From the NCBI GenBank assembly GCA_030596395.1, contig JAUVKF010000006.1, positions 1-64,000 on the forward strand: a stretch of DNA of 64,000 bases, in the 5' to 3' direction. Source of the stretch: Chlorobiota bacterium (GTDB lineage Bacteria; Bacteroidota; Bacteroidia; Bacteroidales; F082). A program made the position numbers and the translations under genes. Shown in pieces: positions 1 through 8,958 of the stretch. Every line of letters begins with the position of its first letter. Positions within the stretch are counted from its first letter, which is position 1. Below the pieces are notes generated by a model that did not search any database, was not told where the DNA came from, and was given only the letters and a program-made list of their open reading frames with translations.

Positions 1-594
1 TTCACTTAATTCTAAGTAACCCTGAAAAGATTCAATTGTGTCTTTTTCAATAGTCTTAGTTGCAATTTTTTGCATGGATGAAGGGATTTGCAATGAATTA
101 ATGATTCTATCAACTAATGAATCATTAATTGAATTTAAACCATTATTGCTAATAGTAATCATGTAAACTTTCTCAAGATCTTTAAGAAAAATTCTTGATT
201 TACCAGTAATACCTGATGGATAGATTGACGTGAATTCTTTACCTGGGATACCATCTAAAAAAACATCTTTAATATCGATTAAGGTAGAATTAGTATTATT
301 AATTGCGCCACCTACCATATTATCCAGCACTAATGACGCTTCATTCTCAATACCTAATATCTCATTTGACATTTTGTAAAATGACACGGAAACTGTGTAT
401 TTGTTATATTCATAAGAATAACTAGTAATATCAATACTTGATTTACTTAATTGTCTGCTGATTTTTGGTGATGTTATTGAAAGAAATGAAAAATCTCCAA
501 TGTTAGCATTGTATATTATCAATTCATTGTTTGATTGCTTACAACCTAATAATATAACCAACATGAGAAAATAAGAAATTTGCTTTTTTTTCAT
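1..594 (-). CDS. Hypothetical lipoprotein, C-terminus beyond the left edge
   Basis: An open frame of 198 codons runs leftward from an ATG at 594 to the edge of the window with no stop, so the C-terminus is missing. The N-terminus has a short Lys-rich start, a hydrophobic stretch and a lipobox (LLGC) with Cys at residue 18, so the product is predicted to be a lipoprotein exported by Sec and anchored by lipidation. The rest is polar and Ser/Asn/Ile-rich, without a family I recognise. It is more AT-rich than its neighbours and is separated from the next gene by about 200 bp in which I see nothing, so it probably lies outside the biosynthetic cluster. Confidence 0.6.
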   Translation of the reverse strand, partial: MKKKQISYFLMLVILLGCKQSNNELIIYNANIGDFSFLSITSPKISRQLSKSSIDITSYSYEYNKYTVSVSFYKMSNEILGIENEASLVLDNMVGGAINNTNSTLIDIKDVFLDGIPGKEFTSIYPSGITGKSRIFLKDLEKVYMITISNNGLNSINDSLVDRIINSLQIPSSMQKIATKTIEKDTIESFQGYLELSE

Positions 595-799
595 AATTAT
601 AAAGTTACACTTTTACATAAACTTCTCTCTAACAGTATTTAAGTTCTCTTTTAGAAATATCTCCGTTAACAGTTACCAAATCTATTTTATAATAATGTAA
701 GCTTCCCCATTTTTCGGGCCATTCAAAATTAGGGTTTTTAAGTATATTCAGCTATCTTTTCGATAGGTATTGTAGAAAAGATTATTACAAATTTGCTGT

Positions 800-1246
800 T
801 TACTCCTGTTTTTTCTTTTTATTATAGATCAGTTTGATGGAAATCGTAGTGTCACTTTTTAATTTGAAATCGGCCAGTACAAAATCGGGTGGTTTTATCC
901 GGCTATTGAATTTGCCCGAAAACCCGATCCCTTCTATCGGAATACCGAGCTTTTTTGTGTTTAAGGTGTCATCACCATTTTCATCATGGTAGGTGGCAAT
1001 GGCGTACCGGCCAAGCGGTACATCATCAAAAACAAATTTGGCAACACTATCTGTCACGGCTTGGCTGGCTCTTAAAAACGGATTTGATTTTGTTCGGTAA
1101 TTGTGAACCTTATCAAAAACACCAAGTTTTATTGAACCTTCCATGCTTCGAATATTTTCAACTTCAACTTGTATTTTGGCGGTTTGGGCCTGTGTAGTTA
1201 AAATGAAGAACAATATTATTAATAGAGTTGAGACGGATATTTTCAT
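800..1246 (-). CDS. DUF2141 family secreted protein
   Basis: A 148-residue protein with a cleavable signal peptide (residues 1-20, ending TQA/Q). It matches the DUF2141 pattern from memory: an N-terminal beta strand with a G-x-I-x-L-GVF segment, then LGRYAIATYHDENGDDTLNT, then LGIPIEGIGFS. DUF2141 proteins are small, probably beta-sandwich, exported proteins of unknown function that often sit near carotenoid or polyene genes in Bacteroidota. It lies at the 3' end of the minus-strand run that carries the two desaturase-like flavoproteins, 17 bp after the upstream gene, so it is probably co-transcribed with them. Family assignment is firm; function is unknown. Confidence 0.8.
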   Translation of the reverse strand: MKISVSTLLIILFFILTTQAQTAKIQVEVENIRSMEGSIKLGVFDKVHNYRTKSNPFLRASQAVTDSVAKFVFDDVPLGRYAIATYHDENGDDTLNTKKLGIPIEGIGFSGKFNSRIKPPDFVLADFKLKSDTTISIKLIYNKKKKQE

Positions 1247-1263
1247 TAAATTTAAGCTTGTGA

Positions 1264-1863
1264 CTAATATATCTTCCCAACTTCCAAAAGAACCTTGTAG
1301 AACGAGTTGGCCCAGTAATTTCTTAGTCCGAAGCCTTTGGCCTTACCCAGCATGCGTTCGGTAACAAACACTTTTTTGGTTTCAATATCAAAGAAAGTAA
1401 CATAATAAGCTCCCTGCTCGTTGGGTTTGCTGTAACTTTCAGCAATTAGTACCAAACCAGTTCCACTTAAACCACCTTTAATATTATAGCTGTTTATAAT
1501 TGCCTGTATCTGATCGCTTTGCAGATGACTTGATTTGAAGCCATCTTCAGTTATTTTGCTTTTTATTTCAACGGCGTTGTTCCTCTCTTCAACGGCATCA
1601 GTTTCATATTCAACATGTTTTCCCTGAAGTGTCTTTTCAATGAATTTTTCCTGTTCATAAACAACCAGATCATTCCATGATTTGAGTTTGTTTTTCAAGT
1701 CAACCCTGCTTGGAAAATCGATAGGATTCAGAAAATAGCAGTGGGTGTAATCAATACCAAACCAGGTGATTTTATCTGTATTAAATTCGCTGCCTGAAGA
1801 TTGGGAAAAACCTGCTGAACTTAAGAGTAAACCTCCAATTATTGATAAGAGTATTATTTTCAT
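1264..1863 (-). CDS. Secreted protein of unknown function
   Basis: A 199-residue protein with a signal peptide (MKIILLSIIGG... ending GFSQ). The open frame extends 39 codons further upstream, but that extension overlaps the preceding ligase gene and has no export signal, so I chose the ATG at 1863, 10 bp after the ligase stop. The mature part begins with a W-x-GIDYTH-x-YF-x-NP motif and ends in a mixed alpha/beta region. I do not recognise a named family with confidence. Tight spacing to both neighbours makes it a member of the minus-strand operon, possibly a periplasmic or outer-membrane helper in product export. Confidence 0.65.
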   Translation of the reverse strand: MKIILLSIIGGLLLSSAGFSQSSGSEFNTDKITWFGIDYTHCYFLNPIDFPSRVDLKNKLKSWNDLVVYEQEKFIEKTLQGKHVEYETDAVEERNNAVEIKSKITEDGFKSSHLQSDQIQAIINSYNIKGGLSGTGLVLIAESYSKPNEQGAYYVTFFDIETKKVFVTERMLGKAKGFGLRNYWANSFYKVLLEVGKIY

Positions 1864-1873
1864 ATTTGTAAAA

Positions 1874-3169
1874 TTATTTGTTTCTGTTGTCGATAAAAGT
1901 AATAGGTTTTCGTGTATTTGGTGGCATTTGTAACTTAATAATTTCTTTTGGTTTTTTAAATTCAATTTCAGGTGCAACACGTAATCTGGCCCTAAAATGG
2001 TCTTTGATTATTTTTTCCAGTTTTTGGCTTGCATTTTTATACCCGGCTTTTACCAATATTTCGTCAGTGCCCAGATTGTTAGTATAAACTTCAATGATGT
2101 AATTTTCAATCCATTCAATTTCGTTCAATACATCATAAATTGCCGGAGGGTACAAAGTAGTTCCTTTAAATTTGATCATCTGCTGTTTTCTTCCGATTAC
2201 CGGGCCAAGTCTCATCGTATTCCTGCCACAGGTGCAGAGTTCGGTAAAATGATAACAGATATCCCCGGTTTTAAACCTGAGCAAAGGCATGCCTTCTACG
2301 CCAAGTGTTGTAATGGTTACTTCACCGGGCTCGCCCTCTTTTACAGGTTCGTTATTTTCGTCCAGAAATTCTACAATGATCATTTCCGGGTGGTGATGTC
2401 CGCCAATGCCCTCGCTGCACTCGGTAAATGCCGTACCCATTTCGGTAGAGGCATAAGTAGAATAGAGTTTGATATCCCATTTTTCGGTTATTTTTTTGCC
2501 CAGGGTGTTGAGGCTAAAATCAGTATTCCGAATGGGCTCGCCAATGCAAACTGCTTTTTTTATGGATGAGTTTTTATAATCGTAATCATGTTTTTCTGCA
2601 TATTCGATCAGCTTAGGTATAAACGAAGGAACAGTGATTAAACCGGTAGGAGAGAAGCGGTAAATCGACTCAAACTGCAATTCCTGTAAACCCGGTCCTA
2701 TACGAATAACACCGGCCCCCAGCTTACGCAACCCCAGAAAATAGGCTAGTCCGGCCATGAATCGTTTGTCCATGGTTACCATTAACTGATAAATATCAGC
2801 GTCGGTTGTGTCAGCACAGGAAAAGGAAATAAACTCATTGTAGGCCAGCCTTTCCAGGTCATGGTCAGTCATGGCGAAAGTAACGGGTTCGCCCATTGTT
2901 CCTGAGGTGGTAATAAAGTCTGTTATTTCACTTTTGTCCACACATAAAAAATCATCGTTTCGTTTTTGAAGGTCATCTTTAGTTGTAACAGGTATTCTGG
3001 TAAGTTCCTCCAGATTTTTTATTTCACTGATATTGATATTGTTTATTGAAAATAGCTCAGCATAAAAAACTGATTTTTCTTTCAGGTACGCAAGCAATTC
3101 AGGTAACCGTGATTCCTGGTAGCTTTTAATCTCCCGTATTGACTTCTTTTCTATTTCAGGAACATACAT
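1874..3169 (-). CDS. Phenylacetate-CoA ligase-like (PaaK family) acyl-activating enzyme
   Basis: A 431-residue adenylate-forming enzyme of the PaaK branch, of normal length. The ATP-binding P-loop reads TSGTMGEP at residues 88-95, and the later A5-type motif reads YSTYASTEMG. A GxPGEVTITTL segment and an RFKTGD motif also fit the family. Such enzymes activate an aryl or fatty carboxylic acid as an acyl-AMP and pass it to CoA or to an ACP phosphopantetheine. Next to ketosynthase and ACP genes it probably loads the starter or recycles a released acid; no aromatic-acid-producing lyase is visible, so the substrate is open. It ends 7 bp from the upstream flavoprotein gene, consistent with one operon. 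Confidence 0.85.
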   Translation of the reverse strand: MYVPEIEKKSIREIKSYQESRLPELLAYLKEKSVFYAELFSINNINISEIKNLEELTRIPVTTKDDLQKRNDDFLCVDKSEITDFITTSGTMGEPVTFAMTDHDLERLAYNEFISFSCADTTDADIYQLMVTMDKRFMAGLAYFLGLRKLGAGVIRIGPGLQELQFESIYRFSPTGLITVPSFIPKLIEYAEKHDYDYKNSSIKKAVCIGEPIRNTDFSLNTLGKKITEKWDIKLYSTYASTEMGTAFTECSEGIGGHHHPEMIIVEFLDENNEPVKEGEPGEVTITTLGVEGMPLLRFKTGDICYHFTELCTCGRNTMRLGPVIGRKQQMIKFKGTTLYPPAIYDVLNEIEWIENYIIEVYTNNLGTDEILVKAGYKNASQKLEKIIKDHFRARLRVAPEIEFKKPKEIIKLQMPPNTRKPITFIDNRNK

Positions 3170-3176
3170 AATCTGG

Positions 3177-4694
3177 TTATTTGGTTTTTGCTTTGTCGGT
3201 AAATTTAATTCCTTCTTTTTTACAAATAATCTGAACCAGGTGATTTCCCATCATCACAACATTGATTAATCCTCCTGAAGTTCCGGCCCATTGCCCGGTC
3301 ATGTAAAAATCATCCAGCCCTTTAATCTGCCAGGTTGTGGGCTTACCGAAAGTTTTTTTTGTGGCTTTCCAGCTGATCTGGCCGCCTGTCCAGTTGTTGG
3401 TATAACGGATGTATGTTGCTGGTGTGACCACATCAATCATTTCGATATGATCTTTAATATTACCAAACTTCCACTCCAAAGCATCAATCACATCATTTGC
3501 AACGCGTTTCTTCTCTTCGCGGTACTTCTTTTTGTCGTTCTGTCGCAGGTTGTACCAATATTCCCAGTCTTTTGCCTCGGGCATTAAAGCCAGTAACGAT
3601 TTACCTTCGGGTGCTGACGATGGATCATCGCAATAATGCGTGACTTCGAGATGTTCCATCGTGGTCAATTTATCAATGTAAACCGGTTTATCCAGTTCAA
3701 AGTAAATCTTTCGTGGCACATCCGAAAAGTCTCTGTTCAACCCGATTGTAACATAAAGGGTTTTGTCGATGGTTTCAAAAGTATCCGATTCATACCGCTC
3801 AATAATGTTCTTGTCTTTGTATTTCCCATCGAGTAAATCGTAAACTGCAGTACGCCCATCGGCAGCATTAACCACCATATCACAATAATGAGTATCCCCG
3901 TTTTCCAATTGGATACCCCTGGCAGCATTGGTTTTGGTGATAATTTTTTTAACTTTTGATTTGAAATGAATTTGTCCGCCCAGGTCAGTATAACTCTTTT
4001 CCATCATTCTACTGATCAGGCTGGCTCCACCTTTTGGATAACCTGTGTCTTTTTTGTTTCGCCAAACCAAAGGCATAATAGAATAGAAAAGTGGCATATG
4101 GCCAACAAAAGCAGTTTCGATAGCATATTTTAGTGTTGGGTTCTTCAGGCGACTTGCAAATTCATGATTGGTGATATTGAGGTATTTACGCATAATGATC
4201 AGGTAAGGAAGCATTGTACGGGCTACCTTGAGTTTATCGGTGATGGTCATTACCTCAAAAGGTTTTTCAATCGGCAACCTCAGCTTGTTAAACTTTCTGA
4301 CAAGTTTAATAAACTTCCTGATCTGAACTTTGTCTTCGGGAGCTTTGGTTAAAAACTCTTCTTCAAGTTTATCAATATCGCTGTAAAAGTGAATCCGGTT
4401 TCCATCTCTGTCATCAACCACTGAATGACTATCAAAAAAAACAAAATCAATCGATTTCATGTCGATTAAATTGTTCCAGAACGGGTAGTACACTTCAGTG
4501 GGAGCTGTGCCTTCCATAAAATGAATACAGCCATCAATATTGAAATCTTTTCGTTTCCAGGACGCACACAAGCCGCCCGGCATGGAATAGGACTCAAATA
4601 TTTCGGTATCGAACCCGTTCATCTGCAGGTAACAACCGGCTGACATTCCTGCTAAACCGGCACCAATAATGATCACTTTCTTCTTCTTTTCCAT
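3177..4694 (-). CDS. Phytoene desaturase-like FAD oxidoreductase (CrtI family), copy 1
   Basis: A 505-residue flavoprotein. The dinucleotide-binding motif IIIGAGLAGMSAG lies at residues 8-20, followed by the acidic end of strand 2 (FDTEIFES), PGGLC, and a C-terminal FYMTGQWAGTSGGL segment that closes the FAD site, as in CrtI/CrtN-type desaturases and isomerases. An ATG lies five codons further upstream; I prefer the ATG at 4694 because GGAAGGAAG lies just before it and the dinucleotide fold then starts at once. Family members desaturate, isomerise or saturate polyene chains. It shares the run with a second, divergent copy and with the acyl-activating enzyme, so action on an acyl or polyene intermediate is likely; no crtB-like gene is present. 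Confidence 0.85.
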   Translation of the reverse strand: MEKKKKVIIIGAGLAGMSAGCYLQMNGFDTEIFESYSMPGGLCASWKRKDFNIDGCIHFMEGTAPTEVYYPFWNNLIDMKSIDFVFFDSHSVVDDRDGNRIHFYSDIDKLEEEFLTKAPEDKVQIRKFIKLVRKFNKLRLPIEKPFEVMTITDKLKVARTMLPYLIIMRKYLNITNHEFASRLKNPTLKYAIETAFVGHMPLFYSIMPLVWRNKKDTGYPKGGASLISRMMEKSYTDLGGQIHFKSKVKKIITKTNAARGIQLENGDTHYCDMVVNAADGRTAVYDLLDGKYKDKNIIERYESDTFETIDKTLYVTIGLNRDFSDVPRKIYFELDKPVYIDKLTTMEHLEVTHYCDDPSSAPEGKSLLALMPEAKDWEYWYNLRQNDKKKYREEKKRVANDVIDALEWKFGNIKDHIEMIDVVTPATYIRYTNNWTGGQISWKATKKTFGKPTTWQIKGLDDFYMTGQWAGTSGGLINVVMMGNHLVQIICKKEGIKFTDKAKTK

Positions 4695-4790
4695 GCGCTT
4701 CCTTCCCAATCAAAAATATAAAAAATCAGTCTTCAGCCTTAGTAAAGTAATTTTCAAAATCAATAGATTTACTAAAGGCAATAATGTGGT

Positions 4791-6476
4791 TTAAGGTATG
4801 TTTAACTGTTCGATCTTTTCTTCAACTTCTTTTCGCTGTGAGCTTTTTTCAAATTCCTTTTTAAGGGAAAAATTGTAGAATTGGAGTGCTTTTTCATTGT
4901 CGTTTAAACTCATGAAATAATCTCCTGCCAAAACGTACCCCTGAAAATAATCAGGGTTTAGTGCAATAAAGTTTTTGATGGTTTCAATATTAAGTTTCGC
5001 TTTGATTTCGGTGGCTTTTTTAATTTTATTCCGCTCCTCCTTAAATTGCATAAAATCTTCAAACCGACTGGAAAAAAGAAAATTATCAGCCGGAATTGTA
5101 ATTGCGGTATCATAAATTTTTTCTCCAGGCTTCAGGTAGGAAGAATCAAATATTTGGATAAGGTGATAGCCCAGATACTCACCCAGTTGGTAAGCGATAG
5201 TTGATACCCACATGTCTTTTTTTGCTGGCTGGAAGATCACACTATGGTGTGAAATCATTTGCGCCATTGCTTTCTCGTTGCCTACACCAATTGAATTTCC
5301 GTTTAGGCCTTGTCGGTCGCGTAAGATTGCTGCAGCTTCCAGGTAATTGATCGTATCCTTTTCAAGGATTAATTCTTTTGCACGATTATGCCTGTACGAG
5401 GATGCGGATTCAAGAATTTGTTTTTTGTTCGCTTTGTCAGTTGAAAAGGCATTGCTTTGGAAATGATTGGCACAAACCAGGAAATCATCATTTGCAGTAT
5501 ATACATCAAGTTTTGATGGCGACTTTTCTATGATTACAGCTTTATTATCAACTGCTGATCCAATCAGCAACGATTCTGATACAAAAGTTTTTCTTTTTTC
5601 TGCGATATCAATTGCCTCATCAATGTTTTTGGCGTATTGCAGTATTTCTCTTGCCAGCAGCGAAATAGGTGTGGCAGATTTAAATGGAATACTGGATTTG
5701 CCTGCATTTATGGTTACGGTCAACCCGTGGTTATTCATACCCGAAACAACACCGATCATACTGGCCCAGGTAACATAAGCGAATTGGTATCCTCTTTCCG
5801 GGTTTACGAAGCACACAATCTTTTCTTCCGCGAAAGCGTCATTAATATAAAAGTCAAAATTTCGCCCGATGATCAGGCTGCTGTCGGAAAAACCCATATT
5901 TGCGGCAAACGATGTACATCCAACCAACATTAAATCCTGCAAAGCATGACCAATATCATGGGAAGCATGGTAGTTGAGCATTCGCTCGTATTTTGTTCCA
6001 ATAAAATTAAAATCATCAGAAGCAGAAAATGAAATTCCATAGATTTCTTCACGATACTCGCGGAGGATATATTCATCAATATCGCGATTGAAAAACTTGA
6101 TAAAATATTTTAAAAAATCCAGATATGATTCAGAAGGCACTATTTCCCTTATCTGCTCAACAAAGGCCTCTTCCTGTTTGTATATTAGTTCTTTGGTCAG
6201 CTTTCCATTTACCACACCCATTTCAAAGGGAGTGCCTTCGAGATACATTTCCCAAAGGCCATATTTGTTTTTCTTCAACCAGTTTTTTCCAATGCGATAA
6301 TGATCTTTGTCAACTGTTTCTCTAATGTTATTATTAATAACAGCCTGCGATGCGGAAGGCGTTGAAATTTGCGTATCAAAATAATACCAGACGATTAATA
6401 CACCTATCACCAGGAGAAAGAATAATATGAGGTATAGTAGAAACCTGAGGAATCTGTATTTATTTCTATGCTTCAT
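4791..6476 (-). CDS. Membrane-anchored C45-family amidohydrolase/acyltransferase
   Basis: A 561-residue protein with one N-terminal transmembrane helix (about residues 10-31), so the catalytic part is probably periplasmic. The YLEGTPFEMGVVNG segment (about 79-91) and VGCTSFAANMG with Cys187, followed by IIGRNFDF, are typical of the C45/acyl-CoA:6-aminopenicillanate acyltransferase group of NTN hydrolases. In that group the enzyme cleaves itself before the Cys to expose the nucleophile, then hydrolyses or transfers an amide-linked acyl group. The last 60 residues look like a TPR pair (PDYFQGYVLAGDYFMSLND). Its start overlaps the 3' end of the upstream flavoprotein gene by 11 bp, implying translational coupling. 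It may release or transfer the finished acyl chain. Confidence 0.8.
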   Translation of the reverse strand: MKHRNKYRFLRFLLYLILFFLLVIGVLIVWYYFDTQISTPSASQAVINNNIRETVDKDHYRIGKNWLKKNKYGLWEMYLEGTPFEMGVVNGKLTKELIYKQEEAFVEQIREIVPSESYLDFLKYFIKFFNRDIDEYILREYREEIYGISFSASDDFNFIGTKYERMLNYHASHDIGHALQDLMLVGCTSFAANMGFSDSSLIIGRNFDFYINDAFAEEKIVCFVNPERGYQFAYVTWASMIGVVSGMNNHGLTVTINAGKSSIPFKSATPISLLAREILQYAKNIDEAIDIAEKRKTFVSESLLIGSAVDNKAVIIEKSPSKLDVYTANDDFLVCANHFQSNAFSTDKANKKQILESASSYRHNRAKELILEKDTINYLEAAAILRDRQGLNGNSIGVGNEKAMAQMISHHSVIFQPAKKDMWVSTIAYQLGEYLGYHLIQIFDSSYLKPGEKIYDTAITIPADNFLFSSRFEDFMQFKEERNKIKKATEIKAKLNIETIKNFIALNPDYFQGYVLAGDYFMSLNDNEKALQFYNFSLKKEFEKSSQRKEVEEKIEQLNIP

Positions 6477-8085
6477 TTACTTCGTTAATAAGATCGTGCA
6501 AACCTACAAATTCACCACAAGTTAACAACGAACTTATACTAACACCCAGCATCCCGTGAAGATTTATATTTTGTCCGGTAAAAAACAAATTGGGAATTTT
6601 TGTTTTTGGAAAAATATAAGATTCCATCGGGTTATGATAATCACGAAGTGTGCCATACATAGCTCCTTTTGGTGTACCGATATAATCCTGATAAGTTAAA
6701 GGGGTAGCTGCCATCCAATCGATAATATTGTGTTTTAACATTGGAAAACTTTTGGTTGCCAGTGCAATTAGTTTTTCAGCTTTTAAAGCCTTCCATTGTT
6801 CGTATTCATCGCCCCGATTATGAATTGGCAGGTGCGCCCATTTTTTCACCTCGTCATAATTCATATATGCATATATGCTAACGCATTCTGTATACCCTTT
6901 GTCTTCTGGCTTAGAAGGAGTGTACAGGTAATAAAAGTTGGGCCAGTTTTTAGTGTTATAGTCCGAAACAGCCCATACATCATCATTCGTATAATGGTAA
7001 TAATTGTAGTTTAACAAAGGAAAAGTACCGGGTTTTAAACGAATGTGCAACCCAAATACAGAAATGGTGTTGGGTATTCCTGTCAAGCGGTTACGAAACG
7101 ATTTGCGTACTTTACCTTCCTCAATCATACTAAGCGTTGCAGCCGGATGGACATTGGAGATCAATCTGTTGGCCATAAACACTTCATTTTCGGCAGTTTT
7201 AACTCCAACCAGCTTTTCATCATTAAATATGAATTTGTCAACCGTTTTTTGTGTGAAAATCTCACCACCCTGATCAATTATATTCTGAGCAAGTAAATTG
7301 GCTATTTGTCCGCTTCCTCCTACCAGCCTGTATGCGCTCCGGATGTAATAATTATTAATCAAAGCGTGTATATACAAAGGCGAGGTGTTTTTGTCACCTG
7401 CATAAACAAAATTCAGTGCGCAAAGTGCATTTTGTAAATCCTTGTTTTTAGTAATACTTTGGATGGCAGGGTAAATGCCGGTTTTTAAATATTTATTGGT
7501 ACGGATGTCACTGTTACCGGGCACCCTGAGGTTATAAATATCCTGGCTGCCGGCCACTTCTTTCATTAGTTTAACATAGCTTTTGATGGCCTCAGATTCC
7601 CCCGGATAATAAAGTGTCATCTTTTCCTGGAATAGTTCCCATCCCATTGGGTAAGCATACTCCTGGTTTCCAATCCTGAAACGGTCGAAACCATACGGGT
7701 CCATTCGCTTGATATGAAGGCGGCCGAGAATGTTGAAATACCGAAACAGTTTATTAAGCACCTGGCCATCATCCAGGCTGCCGAGGTAATGCATGCCAGA
7801 ACTAAATGTGCAGTTTCCTAAATGGAGGTTTTGCAAAGTCCCGCCAATATTTATATTTTTTTCGAGAACACATACTTTATATCCTTTTTTACTAAGGATG
7901 TAAGCACATTGTAAACCACCAAGGCCGCTGCCAACAACAATAAAATCGTACGAGCTTTTCAAATTCAGGTGATTTTGGTGTAAAAATGTCAAAGATATGA
8001 AGTTCAGTGTGAGAACAAATACTACTATGAATATTTCGCAATTTGGATACCTGAGTAATGAACGTTTGATAATATACTGTAACAA
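6466..8085 (-). CDS. Phytoene desaturase-like FAD oxidoreductase (CrtI family), copy 2
   Basis: A 539-residue flavoprotein with the FAD motif YDFIVVGSGLGGLQCAY at residues 46-62, an acidic strand end (KVCVLEKN), and a C-terminal LFFTGQNINLHGMLGVSIS segment typical of CrtI-like desaturases and retinol-saturase relatives. The 40 residues before the Rossmann fold contain a hydrophobic stretch (about 17-35) that may be a membrane anchor. There is no ATG between 8085 and the fold, but a TTG at 7962 would start five codons before it and give a usual CrtI N-terminus. It is only distantly similar to the other copy, which suggests two different redox steps. It is the first gene of the minus-strand run; the divergent lipoprotein gene starts 111 bp away. 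Confidence 0.82.
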   Translation of the reverse strand: MLQYIIKRSLLRYPNCEIFIVVFVLTLNFISLTFLHQNHLNLKSSYDFIVVGSGLGGLQCAYILSKKGYKVCVLEKNINIGGTLQNLHLGNCTFSSGMHYLGSLDDGQVLNKLFRYFNILGRLHIKRMDPYGFDRFRIGNQEYAYPMGWELFQEKMTLYYPGESEAIKSYVKLMKEVAGSQDIYNLRVPGNSDIRTNKYLKTGIYPAIQSITKNKDLQNALCALNFVYAGDKNTSPLYIHALINNYYIRSAYRLVGGSGQIANLLAQNIIDQGGEIFTQKTVDKFIFNDEKLVGVKTAENEVFMANRLISNVHPAATLSMIEEGKVRKSFRNRLTGIPNTISVFGLHIRLKPGTFPLLNYNYYHYTNDDVWAVSDYNTKNWPNFYYLYTPSKPEDKGYTECVSIYAYMNYDEVKKWAHLPIHNRGDEYEQWKALKAEKLIALATKSFPMLKHNIIDWMAATPLTYQDYIGTPKGAMYGTLRDYHNPMESYIFPKTKIPNLFFTGQNINLHGMLGVSISSLLTCGEFVGLHDLINEVNEA

Positions 8086-8196
8086 TTGTGTAGGAATATG
8101 CTAATCGTAACTTTCATGCTGAAATCATGTATAATTCAGTGCTTACCAATTACTCTCAAATAAATTAGGTTTAAGCAAACATTAAATTAAGTAGTC

Positions 8197-8733
8197 ATGG
8201 TTAAAATAAATTTGAAAATATTGTTATCTGTTATCGTTGTTCTGGCCCTAAGCATTGCAGGCTGTAACAAAGTCAAAGAATTGCTGGACATAAAATTTGA
8301 TGTTGATTTCAAGGTAGATATGTCAGTTGAAGCTGGTGATTTAGGATTGGAAGGTGGGGCTTTCAGTGTGGAGAAAACAATTGATCCATTGGCTGATGAA
8401 GATGTAAAAAAATACAGTGACAATATTAAAGGTTGGGAGGTTACCCAGCTCAATTTATTGTTCAAACAGGTTACTCCTGATTTTTATTTGAGTGAAGGGC
8501 AGGTTAAGTTGAGTCATCAGGAAACAGAGGTAGTATGGGATTTAGTTGATCAACAAATTAAAGAAAACACTGAGATTTTCCTTGCTAACGATAACGGACA
8601 ATGGCAGAAGGTGAATGAAATAATGAATAAAAAAGAAGTATTCAAGGTATTTTTTTCAGGAAAAGCTGATCCGGGTAGTAATTTTATTTTGCAGTTGGTA
8701 ATTAATTCAAAAATAACTGCAAATCCATTATAA
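8197..8733 (+). CDS. Hypothetical lipoprotein
   Basis: A 178-residue protein with an N-terminal signal and lipobox (LSIAGC), so it is predicted to be lipidated. The mature part is rich in alternating hydrophobic and charged residues (FDVDFKVDMSVEAGD), suggesting a beta-sheet fold. I recognise no family. It is transcribed away from the desaturase run and is followed directly by a strong intrinsic terminator, so it is probably a single-gene unit. Confidence 0.65.
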   Translation: MVKINLKILLSVIVVLALSIAGCNKVKELLDIKFDVDFKVDMSVEAGDLGLEGGAFSVEKTIDPLADEDVKKYSDNIKGWEVTQLNLLFKQVTPDFYLSEGQVKLSHQETEVVWDLVDQQIKENTEIFLANDNGQWQKVNEIMNKKEVFKVFFSGKADPGSNFILQLVINSKITANPL

Positions 8734-8754
8734 AACCCCAAACCAAATTAGTGA

Positions 8755-8783
8755 GCCGGCCTTGATTCAGGGCCGGTTTTTTT
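8755..8783 (+). terminator. Rho-independent terminator after the lipoprotein gene
   Basis: CCGGCC (8756-8761) pairs perfectly with GGCCGG (8771-8776) around a 9-base loop, followed by seven T. It lies 22 bp after the stop of the lipoprotein gene. Confidence 0.85.
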
Positions 8784-8958
8784 ATGTTCAGTTTCATCCT
8801 TTCAAACTGCACTTTATAATTATGTTTCTGTCTTTTTGGGTCTTACAATAAATTGATGTGTGCAGGAGGAATCAGACCTCAATTTTCTAAAAAATCATTC
8901 CTGAGAATTAGTATCTTTAGCCGATTTTTTCCGTATACCATCCACGGTGATTAAGCGA

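Noticed and set aside
594-799. Possible small gene or RNA in the left intergenic gap
   Set aside because: No open frame with a plausible start, no hairpin-terminator pair and no recognisable RNA motif were seen.
1864-1980. N-terminal extension of the small secreted protein gene
   Set aside because: It overlaps the 3' end of the ligase gene and lacks a signal sequence, whereas the ATG at 1863 gives a clear signal peptide.
3177-8085. Carotenoid biosynthesis operon
   Set aside because: The two CrtI-like proteins are not accompanied by phytoene synthase, lycopene cyclase or a prenyl synthase in the window.
8187-8465. Minus-strand reading frame opposite the lipoprotein gene
   Set aside because: Its Ser-rich composition is the expected shadow of the plus-strand gene, which has a lipobox and a terminator.
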